DNA from: an uncultured Phycisphaerae bacterium
Lineage (GTDB): Bacteria > Planctomycetota > Phycisphaerae > Phycisphaerales > SM1A02
Assembly (NCBI GenBank): GCA_913046275.1
Contig: CAJWSE010000017.1
Location: 1-13,861 of the forward strand
Direction: 5' to 3'
DNA: 13,861 nucleotides
In this document: piece by piece, positions 1 through 7,909 of the stretch
Layout of the letters: every line of letters begins with the position of its first letter
How positions within the stretch are numbered: the first letter of the stretch is position 1
The notes under the pieces: generated by a model
Told to the model about the DNA's origin: nothing
Databases searched by the model: none
The model's input: the letters and a program-made list of their open reading frames with translations, nothing else
Position numbers and translations under genes: made by a program

Positions 1-1759
1 CAATAAGCTGAAGCGGAATAACTGTCAGCAAAGGCTGTAATGGTTCTGGAACATCTGGCACGTAAATAACGTCATCACAGTGTCGCACAATATCTTCATC
101 ACCCTCAGTTGCAATTGCAATAACATGCCCACCGCGGGAACGCACTTCTTCCATGTTACCGATTACTTTTTCGTATTGACTCCCTTTTGTTGCAACAATG
201 ACAACAGGCATCCCCCTATCAATTAAAGCGATTGGGCCATGCTTCATTTCAGCAGCAGGCATACCTTCTGCATGAATGTAACTAATCTCTTTAAGCTTAA
301 GCGCTCCTTCAAGTGCAACCGGATAATTTGTGCCTCGGCCAAGAAAAAGCCAATTATCTCGATCTACAACGCCTTTGGTCACTTGCAAAATATGGTCTGA
401 TTGAAGCAACACCGTTTCAATGTGTCGCGGAATCATTTCAAGCGAGCCAAGCAACTCTGTAATCGCCTCACGACCAAGATGATGTCTCCTGCCAAGATAA
501 GTTGCAAGCATCGATAGAACAGCCACTTGACCAATAAATGCTTTTGTTGAAGCGACACCAATTTCAGGTCCTACTCGTAAGTAGACTCCCGCATCAGTAT
601 CTCGAGAAATTGTTGAACCGACAACATTAACAGCGCCAAGTGTCGTCGCACCTCGCCGCTTTGCTTCTTGAACGGCGGCAAGAGTATCAGCCGTCTCGCC
701 ACTTTGACTTACTGCAATTGCCACAGTGCCCTCTTCAACAATTGGATTGCGATAACGAAATTCACTGGCAAACTCTACTTCTGTTGGAAGACCTGCAAGC
801 CCTTCAAATAGATACTCGCCAATCATGGCTGCATGCAAGGCTGTCCCCTGGCCGAGAAGCAATACACGTTTTGCTTTTGAGAGCACCTCTTCAAAATCGG
901 CTACACCTCCAAGAACGATGCTACCTTCAACCGCATCAACCCTTCCTTGCATACATGTCTTCAATGTAGCAGGCTGCTCATGTATTTCTTTGAGCATAAA
1001 GTGTTCAAAATCACCAAGTTCAATTTGCTCAAGCGTAAATTCTAGTTCTTTAATTTCAGGGGTAATCTCAATGTTGTCAACGGTTGTAGTTCTAAAGGAA
1101 TTTCTTGTCAATCTTGCCACAGTCTCGTCATCGAGTAAAAATGCTTGAGTCGTATGTGCGACGATTGCACTTGAATCAGATGCCACAACATATTCATCTT
1201 TACCCACACCAACAATAAGTGGTGACCCTTTTCGAGCGACAACCATTACGTCTGGTTCTTGCTCACAAACTACTGCGATTGCATATGCCCCCGTGACCTC
1301 GCGAAGTGCTGATTGAACCGCCCGCTCAAGATCCCCGTTATACAACTCCCCAATGAGGTGGGCAAGAACTTCGGTATCGGTTTGACTTGAGAAGGAATGC
1401 CCCTTTTCTTTCAGGTACGTCTTAAGGGAAGCATAATTCTCAATAATGCCATTGTGCACGACACGTATTCCATGTCCACTTTGTTCATCGTCGCCATGGG
1501 GGTGTGCATTCCTCTCCGAAGGTTCGCCATGAGTAGCCCACCGTGTGTGCGCTATGCCAATTGTGCCATTAAAGTTATCGTCTGCTGAGACTTGCTCCTC
1601 AAGCCCAGCAACTCTGCCCATGGTTCGTGCAACATGCAAACCGCCATTCAACATTGCGATCCCAGCAGAATCATAGCCCCTATATTCAAGGCGTTTCAAT
1701 CCCTCGAGCAGAAGTTCACGAGCAGGTTTAAGGCCTATATATGCAACAATTCCACACAT
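1..1759 (-). CDS. glmS: Glutamine--fructose-6-phosphate aminotransferase (isomerizing), 3'-truncated by window edge
   Basis: Cytoplasmic enzyme making glucosamine-6-phosphate from fructose-6-phosphate and glutamine, the first step toward UDP-GlcNAc for peptidoglycan and LPS. The minus-strand reading starts MCGIVAYIG, so Cys2 (nucleophile after Met removal) is present. HTRWATHGEPSE near residue 71 and the HNGIIENY segment mark the class-II glutamine amidotransferase half (about residues 1-220). Two SIS sugar-isomerase domains follow: SQSGETADTLAA near residue 351 and GVASTKAF in the first, LGRGTNYPVALEGALKLKEISYIHAEG and EMKHGPIALI in the second. 586 codons are visible; the family is about 605-615 long, so only the tail (with the usual C-terminal DQPRNLAKSVTVE-type end) is outside. 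ATG at 1759 is fixed by Cys2. No Shine-Dalgarno precedes it; a TATTCT box lies 8 nt upstream. It is divergent from rarA. Identity is certain from motifs. Confidence 0.97.
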   Translation of the reverse strand, partial: MCGIVAYIGLKPARELLLEGLKRLEYRGYDSAGIAMLNGGLHVARTMGRVAGLEEQVSADDNFNGTIGIAHTRWATHGEPSERNAHPHGDDEQSGHGIRVVHNGIIENYASLKTYLKEKGHSFSSQTDTEVLAHLIGELYNGDLERAVQSALREVTGAYAIAVVCEQEPDVMVVARKGSPLIVGVGKDEYVVASDSSAIVAHTTQAFLLDDETVARLTRNSFRTTTVDNIEITPEIKELEFTLEQIELGDFEHFMLKEIHEQPATLKTCMQGRVDAVEGSIVLGGVADFEEVLSKAKRVLLLGQGTALHAAMIGEYLFEGLAGLPTEVEFASEFRYRNPIVEEGTVAIAVSQSGETADTLAAVQEAKRRGATTLGAVNVVGSTISRDTDAGVYLRVGPEIGVASTKAFIGQVAVLSMLATYLGRRHHLGREAITELLGSLEMIPRHIETVLLQSDHILQVTKGVVDRDNWLFLGRGTNYPVALEGALKLKEISYIHAEGMPAAEMKHGPIALIDRGMPVVIVATKGSQYEKVIGNMEEVRSRGGHVIAIATEGDEDIVRHCDDVIYVPDVPEPLQPLLTVIPLQLI

Positions 1760-1767
1760 GGTGTGAA

Positions 1768-1773
1768 AGAATA
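1768..1773 (-). promoter_or_regulatory. -10-like box (TATTCT) of glmS, probable leaderless start
   Basis: TATTCT on the minus strand ends 8 nt before the glmS ATG, where a transcript would begin at or within a base or two of the start codon. No purine-rich Shine-Dalgarno lies between. A -35 element is not convincing (TTCCAT at 17 nt spacing). The box lies within the loop of a short inverted repeat, GGTGT (1760-1764) and ACACC (1773-1777), which could be an operator or chance. Confidence 0.4.
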
Positions 1774-1841
1774 CACCACCCTTAGCAAATATGGAACATA
1801 TTTTCATAAAGAGAATGACTTATCGGAGCCACTTACGCGTT

Positions 1842-1847
1842 TACAAT
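1842..1847 (+). promoter_or_regulatory. -10-like box (TACAAT) of rarA, probable leaderless start
   Basis: TACAAT ends 6 nt upstream of the chosen rarA ATG at 1854. There is no Shine-Dalgarno in the preceding 20 nt and no good -35 hexamer. The placement matches the boxes found before glmS, the L,D-transpeptidase gene and nuoH in this window. Confidence 0.4.
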
Positions 1848-1853
1848 CACCGT

Positions 1854-3005
1854 ATGCCCGATTTGTTTTTCGAAGAATCTAAAAAGCAGCACGACAAAGT
1901 CCGCCCACTCGCCGACCGATTACGCCCGAGCACCCTAAACGATGTTGTGGGGCAAACACACATCCTTGGAGAACAAGCTTTACTCAGAAGGATGATTGAT
2001 AGTGACACGCTCCGCTCCGCCATCTTTTGGGGAGCACCAGGCACAGGAAAAACGACACTGGCACATGTCATTGGCAATGCATCCAACGGGCATGTCGAAT
2101 CCTTCAATGCTTCCATGATTGGTGTTGCCGATATACGGAGAATAATTGAAGAATCATTTCAACGTATAGAACGTGATGGAACAAAAACCGTGCTGTTTCT
2201 AGATGAAATTCATCGATTTTCAAAAAGTCAGCAAGATGTTCTACTTGAAGCCGTAGAACAAGGAGTACTCATACTCATTGGTGCAACTACTGAGAATCCT
2301 GCATATGCAGTGAATAATGCGCTCATTAGTCGCTCCACAATTTTTCAATTAGAACCACTTTCAGAGGGGGATATTGCATCGCTCCTTTACCGTGCGCTTG
2401 AGCATCCGCTTGGCTACAAATCAATCCCAGTCGAAGTGCCTCCAGAAGTCATTAAACATTGGGCAAGTTATGCAGATGGCGATGCACGAAGAGCATTAAA
2501 TGCTTTAGAAATTGCCGTTCAAAGCACATCGGGCACTATAAATATTGAAGTAGCACAACAATCAATGCAACGAAAAGCTGTGCGCTACGATAAATATGGA
2601 GACAATCACTATGACTATGCAAGTGCACTTATCAAATCGGTAAGGTCGGGCGACACGAACGGCGCCCTCTATTGGCTTGCTAGCATGCTTGAAGCAAACG
2701 AAGATCCATGTTTTATTGCCCGTCGAATGTCAATATTTGCAAGCGAAGATATTGGAGTAGCCGATCCTAGCGCCATGCAACAAGCAAGCTCTGCATGGAT
2801 AATTACTGAACGAGTCGGAATGCCAGAATGTAAATATACTCTTGCCCAGCTTGTAGTGTATTTATCAAGAGCTCCAAAGTCTCGCAAAGTATGCGACGCT
2901 ATCCAGACTGCGCAAGATGATGTCCTGAATAAGCGAACTATTCTCGCACCAAATGATCATGACCCTTCTGCACTACCAACAATCAATGCAACTTATTTTG
3001 AATAA
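1854..3005 (+). CDS. rarA: Replication-associated recombination protein A (RarA/MgsA-type AAA+ ATPase), short C-terminus
   Basis: AAA+ ATPase of the RarA/MgsA/WRNIP1 family, related to clamp loaders and RuvB, acting at stalled replication forks and gaps. Numbering from MPDLFFEE: the conserved lead-in PLADRLRPSTLNDVVGQ is at 18-34, Walker A GAPGTGKTT at 60-68, Walker B LFLDE at 114-118 followed by IHRFSKSQQD, sensor 1 GATTENP at 143-149, arginine-finger region ISRSTIF at 158-164 and sensor 2 GDARRALNALE at 209-219. The MgsA-type C-terminal domain is recognisable (YDKYGDNHYDYASALIKSVR, then ALYWLASMLE, FIARRMSIFASEDIGVADP, VVYLSRAPKS), but the protein stops at residue 383, about 60 short of the E. 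coli protein. The usual end, with its HLRNAP and GYGxxYxYAHD motifs, is absent. The frame is open from an ATG at 1791, which would add 21 residues; 1854 is preferred because family members begin close to this point and it has a TACAAT box upstream. The 3' end overlaps the next gene by 20 nt. Confidence 0.93.
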   Translation: MPDLFFEESKKQHDKVRPLADRLRPSTLNDVVGQTHILGEQALLRRMIDSDTLRSAIFWGAPGTGKTTLAHVIGNASNGHVESFNASMIGVADIRRIIEESFQRIERDGTKTVLFLDEIHRFSKSQQDVLLEAVEQGVLILIGATTENPAYAVNNALISRSTIFQLEPLSEGDIASLLYRALEHPLGYKSIPVEVPPEVIKHWASYADGDARRALNALEIAVQSTSGTINIEVAQQSMQRKAVRYDKYGDNHYDYASALIKSVRSGDTNGALYWLASMLEANEDPCFIARRMSIFASEDIGVADPSAMQQASSAWIITERVGMPECKYTLAQLVVYLSRAPKSRKVCDAIQTAQDDVLNKRTILAPNDHDPSALPTINATYFE

Positions 3006-3567
3006 TAAACACACACAACGGACATTGATTTCCACTCGAATCAGCAACATGACAACTGCAATAAAACGGAGTGCCAGCCAAAGGGTGTGCACACGATTAA
3101 ACTCTCTTGCTTCAATTGAATTTGCTAATACTATTTTTGTCTATCTGCCTATCAAAGACGAAGTAGACCTTACGCCTATTATTGCTCAATGGTTAAATGA
3201 GTCGCGTTCAGTTGTCGTGCCCCTTGTTTCTTGGGATTCAAATACAATGAGCGCGGGGCTGCTGACATCTCTAAAACAGCAAAATCTGATTAAAACAAAA
3301 AATGGGCTTCTTGAACCAGCCATTAAGCATCCTTTGCCTGCAGATTTAATTGACGTCATCATTGTTCCTGGCATAGGTTTTGATGCAACAGGCATGCGCT
3401 TAGGGAGAGGCGGCGGATACTATGATCGTTATCTAAGTGCACACCGACCACCAATTGTGATTGGCGTTGCCTTTGATGAGCAGATTGATTCCTCGATTTT
3501 CCATGAACACCACGACCAAATGATGACTGCCATTGTCACTCCAACAAGAACTTTACTCCATTCGTAA
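2986..3567 (+). CDS. 5-formyltetrahydrofolate cyclo-ligase (5,10-methenyl-THF synthetase)
   Basis: Predicted to convert 5-formyl-THF to 5,10-methenyl-THF with ATP, recycling folinate into the one-carbon pool; cytosolic. 193 residues from ATG 2986, a normal length. FVYLPIKDEVDL at 51-62 holds the conserved Glu of the folate-binding region. VPGIGFDATGMRLGRGGGYYDRYL at 127-150, quoted here as VPGIGFDATGMRLG and then RGGGYYDRYL, is the family's ATP/folate-binding signature. A closing HEHHDQMMTAIVTPT segment fits the usual end. The N-terminus is less typical: the expected basic KxxLR helix is represented by KHTQRTLISTRIS. An upstream in-frame ATG at 2953 is possible but adds residues the family lacks. 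No good Shine-Dalgarno is visible; the start lies inside rarA (20-nt overlap), so translation is probably coupled to rarA. This is the family known as ygfA/fau1/MTHFS. Confidence 0.92.
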   Translation: MQLILNNKHTQRTLISTRISNMTTAIKRSASQRVCTRLNSLASIEFANTIFVYLPIKDEVDLTPIIAQWLNESRSVVVPLVSWDSNTMSAGLLTSLKQQNLIKTKNGLLEPAIKHPLPADLIDVIIVPGIGFDATGMRLGRGGGYYDRYLSAHRPPIVIGVAFDEQIDSSIFHEHHDQMMTAIVTPTRTLLHS

Positions 3568-3589
3568 CGCCACAGCGAATGAATCTTTG

Positions 3590-3595
3590 TACAAT
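3590..3595 (+). promoter_or_regulatory. -10-like box (TACAAT) of the L,D-transpeptidase gene, probable leaderless start
   Basis: TACAAT ends 7 nt before ATG 3603, with no Shine-Dalgarno between. It also supports choosing 3603 over the ATG at 3579, which would lie upstream of the predicted transcription start. The -35 is weak. Confidence 0.4.
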
Positions 3596-3602
3596 CCACG
3601 CT

Positions 3603-4757
3603 ATGGCATTACCTAGTCAAGGCGGTTTTTCTTCAGTACGTGGAGGCGGTAGTTATCGACGACGTCGACGACGCAAAAGCGCTTCCTGGCTGATTGTTGG
3701 AGTGATTGCAATCGGAGGAGCCACATGGCTTCTCTGGCCAAGCAGCGGAGAGGAGCTCGTAAGTCCTCAAGCAATGGTTGAAGTAACTAATAAAACAGAA
3801 ACTGTAGCGATGCCCCCCGCTGCGGAGATCCCTGTTGACAGAAAAACAGTTACAGTTATTCCAGTCAGAGAAACTCCAATCCCAAAAGTTGTTTTTCCAA
3901 CAGTAGCCGAAACAGCAATCGCTCCAAAAGAAGAATTGATAACCGTCGAACAAGTAGACATCAAGCCAATTCCACTTGCATCAACAGTGCCAACCGCACA
4001 AAGTATTGAGGATGGCATGCGACTCATTGACAAGGGTTTGCTTGTCGATGCACGTGCCGAACTTTCAAAATCACTACGTAGTGGAACGCTCAGTGATGGC
4101 GAAGCCGCTCAAGCTCGTGGAGTACTCACAGACATTGCTGACACACTTGTGTTTTCCAAAAACATATCTACTGGCGATCCATTTTCCATGGAGTACATCA
4201 TTCGACCTAACGATACACTCAGTGGAATTGTGAAAAAGATGAACCTCCAAGTAGACTGGCGCTTCATCCAACGTATTAATGGAATCAAAAAAGCAAATGC
4301 AATTAGAATTGGGCAAAACATTAAGCTTGTCACTGGACCATTCCACGCAAATGTAGATAAGAGTTCATACCGGATGGATGTCTACCTGGGCGAAGGCGAA
4401 GATCAAGTTTTTGTACGTTCATATCGAGTTGGTCTAGGCGAATTCGATTCCACTCCGATCGGGATGTTCACGGTACGACAAAATTCAAAACTCGTAAATC
4501 CAACATGGATAAATCCACGCACAAGAGAGTTTTATGCTGCTGATAATCCTGACAACCCCATTGGTGAGCGTTGGATTGGGCTACAAGGTATCGATGAGCA
4601 TTCCAAGGACCTTTCAGGCCTTGGAATCCATGGCACTGTAGAGCCTCAAACCATTGGCACACAAGCCTCTATGGGCTGCATTCGCATGCACCAAGGTGAT
4701 GTGGGACAAGTGTATGAAATGCTCTCAGAAGGCGTGTCAACAGTCCAAATCCAGTAA
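3603..4757 (+). CDS. Membrane-anchored LysM / YkuD L,D-transpeptidase
   Basis: Predicted periplasmic cell-wall enzyme forming L,D (3-3) peptidoglycan crosslinks or attaching proteins to peptidoglycan. From MALPSQGG (384 residues): an arginine cluster at 19-24 directly precedes a hydrophobic segment at about 28-45 (SWLIVGVIAIGGATWLLW), fitting an N-in signal anchor. A Pro/Val/Thr-rich linker follows to about 135, then a helical stretch (IEDGMRLIDKGLLVDARAEL onward, about 136-185) resembling a TPR-like unit. A LysM module begins at 196 (MEYIIRPNDTLSGI, then RINGIKKANAIRIGQNIKLV). The YkuD domain runs from about 252 to the end, with catalytic motif His343-Gly, Ser357-Met-Gly-Cys359 and IRMHQGDV after it; both catalytic His and Cys are present. 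An ATG at 3579 would add 8 residues (MNLCTIHA); 3603 is preferred because of the TACAAT box just upstream. It is separated by 35 nt from the cyclo-ligase gene and convergent with the porin genes. The substrate role is inferred from the domains. Confidence 0.93.
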   Translation: MALPSQGGFSSVRGGGSYRRRRRRKSASWLIVGVIAIGGATWLLWPSSGEELVSPQAMVEVTNKTETVAMPPAAEIPVDRKTVTVIPVRETPIPKVVFPTVAETAIAPKEELITVEQVDIKPIPLASTVPTAQSIEDGMRLIDKGLLVDARAELSKSLRSGTLSDGEAAQARGVLTDIADTLVFSKNISTGDPFSMEYIIRPNDTLSGIVKKMNLQVDWRFIQRINGIKKANAIRIGQNIKLVTGPFHANVDKSSYRMDVYLGEGEDQVFVRSYRVGLGEFDSTPIGMFTVRQNSKLVNPTWINPRTREFYAADNPDNPIGERWIGLQGIDEHSKDLSGLGIHGTVEPQTIGTQASMGCIRMHQGDVGQVYEMLSEGVSTVQIQ

Positions 4758-4770
4758 TCCAAGACTGATC

Positions 4771-4799
4771 ATGATATTAACTTTACGAGCGAATATCAT
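4771..4799. repeat. Inverted repeat in convergent intergenic spacer
   Basis: ATGATATT (4771-4778) and AATATCAT (4792-4799) are perfect 8-bp arms around a 13-nt loop, lying between the ends of the L,D-transpeptidase gene and porin 1. The arms are AT-rich and no T-run follows on either strand, so this is at best a weak bidirectional terminator or RNA 3'-end stabiliser. Confidence 0.3.
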
Positions 4800-4839
4800 C
4801 CGAGCATAGAAAACGACTGCACAATCTTGCCCGTAATAC

Positions 4840-6297
4840 TTAGAAGGCAAGCTGTAGCTGTGTCCTGAAGACCCATTCGGCATTTTGATTTCTAGAAGCT
4901 CGCCAGCCAAGCATCTCATTAGCCATTCCTGGCGCACCACCCTGACCACTCGCTATTTGACCAAAACTCCAACCAAAATCTGCGGTTACTTTTAAGTCCT
5001 GGCCATCTAAATACCAGTTCATGCCATTAGTCAATATGTTTACATCATTATTTCCAAGAGCATCTTGCTCAACTCCACCGCCCTCATAGCGAATGAAGTA
5101 CTCCGTCGTATCACCCACATATGTACTAGCCTGAACTAGATAGCCAATCCAGTCACCATTAGGAGTATTCGCATTCAAATTCTTTTGATTATGAAACATT
5201 CCTGCAACATAAAAGGTCATCCCATCAGAGTAAATTGACAAGTCAGAAGTTATACCCACTTGGTCTTGCTTCCTGCCAGAAAGACCTGTACGCTCACCTG
5301 TCTGAGCATTCATAGCAATTCCCCACAGAACTCCCTGCTCACTTCCTGGAGGCGAAGTCATCTGATTAAATTGACTCCAACGACCTTCAAGCAAGAATTC
5401 CGCTCGTGCGGTCAATGCCCAATCAACATCTTGACCCAATGCTGTCCATGGAGGTGTAGGGTTCTGCTGAGAAGCCGGAACACCTCGAAGCGTCACTGAA
5501 CCATTTGAAGTCGCGATAAATACTCGTGTGCTTTCGCCAGCCCAAGTGAACTCAATACCTTGAGAACGAGCAAGCCCTAAGCGATAATCAACCAGCGAAC
5601 GGTCCACAGCGAGCTGATACTGGTCTGAAACAAGAGATTCTCTTGTAAATGGCAACATAAACACACCTAGTTTGGCTGACCAGCCTTTATTCATCTTAAA
5701 TTTAATCCAAGCATCCCAAATACGGTCTGCAATTCTAGTATTTGGCAAAATTGAATTTGGGTCTAAATAGCCATACCCTGCCTGTACCAAAAAAGTTGTA
5801 TCACGATCGAAGACATGACCACTTAAATTTAATCGGGTTCTCGTATTTTCAAAACCACCTCGCCAACGGTCAGAGTTTGGGCTGCGGTCGTAACTTTCCA
5901 TAAATCTCTCTTGAAGCAGACCGCCAATATTTAATTTAAACCTTCCATCACTGCTTGCAAGAAAGAAACCGTCTGACCACCCGCCTAACAAACCATCGCC
6001 GACCAAAGAATTCCTTGTGTCGATGTCTTCTAGCATGTCTTGCAAAAGAGCACGAATTTCCTCTGCCCTCTCTTCAGTCAACCAATCTGCATCCTGAGAT
6101 TTTAACTGGTCAAGTTCGAGTCGCATCTCATCAGTATTTATTTGAACCGATTCAAGCTGTTGGCGCATAGAATCGATTTGTTGTTGAATATTTTTGCCTG
6201 ACTGCTGTGCTATGCAAATGGAACTCATAGCGGCAGTCGCGGCAATTACTGTCGCGTGTTGTAATCTTGTTTTGTTTAAGTGTCTCATCATCTTCAT
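4840..6297 (-). CDS. Outer-membrane porin, paralogue 1 (coiled coil + beta barrel)
   Basis: 485 residues. Signal peptide: basic MKMMRHLNKTR, then a hydrophobic core ending SSICIA with probable cleavage near residue 30. A Gln-rich coiled coil follows at about 33-67 (IQQQIDSMRQQLESVQ and on), then the conserved DWLTEERAEEIRALLQDML helix at 71-89, which also occurs in the other two porins. From GGWSDGFFLASSDGRFKLNI (105-124) onward the sequence alternates in beta-barrel style and ends in ...FRTQLQLAF, with the C-terminal Phe used for outer-membrane assembly. The N-terminal helices could serve trimerisation or peptidoglycan contact (inference). It resembles OprO/OprP-type planctomycete porins; the solute is unknown. 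The start lies 3 nt after the end of the paralogue-2 frame, so the two form an operon with likely translational coupling. ATG at 6291 is an alternative start better placed relative to the AAGGGATGA upstream of it. Confidence 0.88.
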   Translation of the reverse strand: MKMMRHLNKTRLQHATVIAATAAMSSICIAQQSGKNIQQQIDSMRQQLESVQINTDEMRLELDQLKSQDADWLTEERAEEIRALLQDMLEDIDTRNSLVGDGLLGGWSDGFFLASSDGRFKLNIGGLLQERFMESYDRSPNSDRWRGGFENTRTRLNLSGHVFDRDTTFLVQAGYGYLDPNSILPNTRIADRIWDAWIKFKMNKGWSAKLGVFMLPFTRESLVSDQYQLAVDRSLVDYRLGLARSQGIEFTWAGESTRVFIATSNGSVTLRGVPASQQNPTPPWTALGQDVDWALTARAEFLLEGRWSQFNQMTSPPGSEQGVLWGIAMNAQTGERTGLSGRKQDQVGITSDLSIYSDGMTFYVAGMFHNQKNLNANTPNGDWIGYLVQASTYVGDTTEYFIRYEGGGVEQDALGNNDVNILTNGMNWYLDGQDLKVTADFGWSFGQIASGQGGAPGMANEMLGWRASRNQNAEWVFRTQLQLAF

Positions 6298-6300
6298 CCC

Positions 6301-7752
6301 TTAGAACATCAACTGAAGTTGCGTTCGCAACACTGCTTGATCACGTCTTTTTTGATTTGTTGCCCAACCCGCTTGTGGATTTTCCATAGTTACCGAGACT
6401 TCTCCAAAACTAAAACCGAAGTCAGCAGTGAATTTCACATCTTGGCCGTCAATATAATGGTTCATCCCAACAGTAAGAACTTGCAAATGGTCTCCCCCAA
6501 CTGATTCTCGATCAGGGCCTCCCGACTACCATCGTGCAAATAATTCAGTTTGATTTGAGATGTATGTTGAGCCCTGTGCGACGAATGTCAAGATATTAAT
6601 CCGAGGCAGAAGAGGTGCAAAATCGAGCACTCGCTCATAAATGATCGAAGCAAAGAGTGATGCCCCATCAAATTGCATTGTAATATCGCCGGTGACGCCC
6701 CAGAAAACACCATCAGGAAATCCGCCGATTGGATCAGGAGAATTCCACTCTGTGTTCTGCCTATGTCCTGCGATACCAATCAATAGACCTCGCTCACTAC
6801 CAGGAGGACTTGTGAATTGGTTGAACTGGCTCCAATCTCCAAGAATTTTCCACTCATGTCGCATGGTAAATGAGTACAACGTATCGCTTTGCAAGGCCGC
6901 CCAAGGTGGTGTTGGATCTGTTGAGCCCCATAGTGTTGCTTGAAAAAGTGCAGGTGAACCGTTTGACGCCATAACTGAAAAACGGCGATCTCGATTTTGC
7001 CATTCCAATTCAATGCCTGTAGATTGCGATAAACCAAAACGATATTCAACCAAAGAAGGGAAAACCGCCATTTGGTATGGTGCTCCCACGAGTGCTTCTC
7101 GAGTAAATGGCAATGAAAATTGACCCATCTTTATACTTGTTTCATTATTAAGTTTGAACTTAACCCATGACTCCCACAACCGCGGTGACATCAAGAATCC
7201 CTGGTTAGTTAAGTTGGAGGGATCATATCTGCCCCAGCCGAGTGACATGTAGTACTCAAGTCCCTTGCCAAAAACATGACCACCAAAATTCAACTCTGTC
7301 CTTGATACTCCAAAACCCTGAGTCCATTCATCAGTATCTTCGTTCGTACCTACCCACCGACTCATAAATTGCGTCTGTAGAAGACCGCCAATTTTTAGTG
7401 AGAATAAACCATCGGCACTTGACATGTAGAAACCATCATTCCAACCCATCATTGAGCCATCGCCATAGAGATTTACGCGCTCTTGACTGTCCATAAGCAC
7501 ATCTTCAACCAAGGACATTATGGAAGAAGCACGCTCTTCATTTATCCAATTGTCGTTGTAATGCGTATCTCGAGCTTCATCCAGTTCAACGCGCACCGCC
7601 TTGTTTGCAACCGCTGCAGCATTTAATTGTTCTTGGAGATCATTGAGTTGCTGATTGATGTCATTCGACTCAGCACAAACGATAGCGACGCTTGCGCTGA
7701 GTGTGCTCCACGCAAGTGCCACTGCAGTCCATTGCTTAAGGCATCGATCCAT
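6301..7752 (-). pseudogene. Outer-membrane porin, paralogue 2, interrupted by an in-frame amber codon at 6526-6528
   Basis: The frame runs 482 sense codons plus one internal TAG, almost exactly the length of paralogue 1 (485). Signal peptide MDRCLKQWTAVALAW... ends SVAIVCA (about residue 27). A coiled coil at about 30-62, the conserved NWINEERASSIMSLVEDVL helix at 69-87 and the barrel lead-in GWNDGFYMSSADGLFSLKIG (103-122) follow. Codon 409 is TAG; the next 74 codons continue the homology in the same frame (LTVGMNHYIDGQDVKFTADF against LTNGMNWYLDGQDLKVTADF in paralogue 1) and end ...LRTQLQLMF then TAA. At the aligned position paralogue 1 has GAG, so one G-to-T change explains the stop. Without the last strands the barrel should not assemble. 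A sequencing error or a fresh mutation is likelier than readthrough, since carB in this window uses TAG as its real stop. It has its own promoter and a Shine-Dalgarno (AAGAAAGG). Confidence 0.85.
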
Positions 7753-7759
7753 CCGTAGA

Positions 7760-7768
7760 CCTTTCTTG
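7760..7768 (-). promoter_or_regulatory. Shine-Dalgarno of porin paralogue 2
   Basis: AAGAAAGG on the minus strand lies about 8 nt before ATG 7752. It decides this start, which also gives a proper signal peptide. Confidence 0.6.
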
Positions 7769-7773
7769 AGTAA

Positions 7774-7803
7774 AGCATACCATAATCATTTGGAGATCGG
7801 CAA
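7774..7803 (-). promoter_or_regulatory. Candidate sigma-70 promoter for porin paralogues 2 and 1
   Basis: TTGCCG (7803-7798) and TATGCT (7779-7774) are separated by 18 nt; each matches the consensus at 4 of 6 positions. It lies between the terminator of paralogue 3 and the Shine-Dalgarno of paralogue 2, giving a 5' leader of only about 15 nt. Confidence 0.45.
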
Positions 7804-7836
7804 AAAATGCGACCTAGCTGATGAACCGTAGGACAT

Positions 7837-7870
7837 AAAAAAACAGGCCGACTCAAAAGAGCCGGCCTGC
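7837..7870 (-). terminator. Rho-independent terminator of porin paralogue 3
   Basis: On the minus strand: CAGGCCGGCTC, loop TTTT, GAGTCGGCCTG, then seven T residues (7843-7837). The 11-bp GC-rich stem contains one G-U pair. It lies 39 nt after the paralogue-3 stop and separates that transcript from the paralogue 2/1 unit. Confidence 0.92.
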
Positions 7871-7909
7871 GTTTATGTCAATTTCTTGACGTTCAAGTCA
7901 TACTTCGGT

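Noticed and set aside
1760..1853. glmS ribozyme upstream of glmS
   Set aside because: The divergent gap is only 94 nt, too short for the ribozyme plus promoter, and the -10 box predicts almost no leader.
3633..3953. Minus-strand open frame within the L,D-transpeptidase linker
   Set aside because: Shadow of the low-complexity linker; no start signal or known motif.
6301..7752. Genetic recoding of TAG (for example pyrrolysine or suppression) as explanation of the porin amber
   Set aside because: carB ends with TAG at a normal C-terminus, and a single G-to-T change from the GAG of paralogue 1 is simpler.
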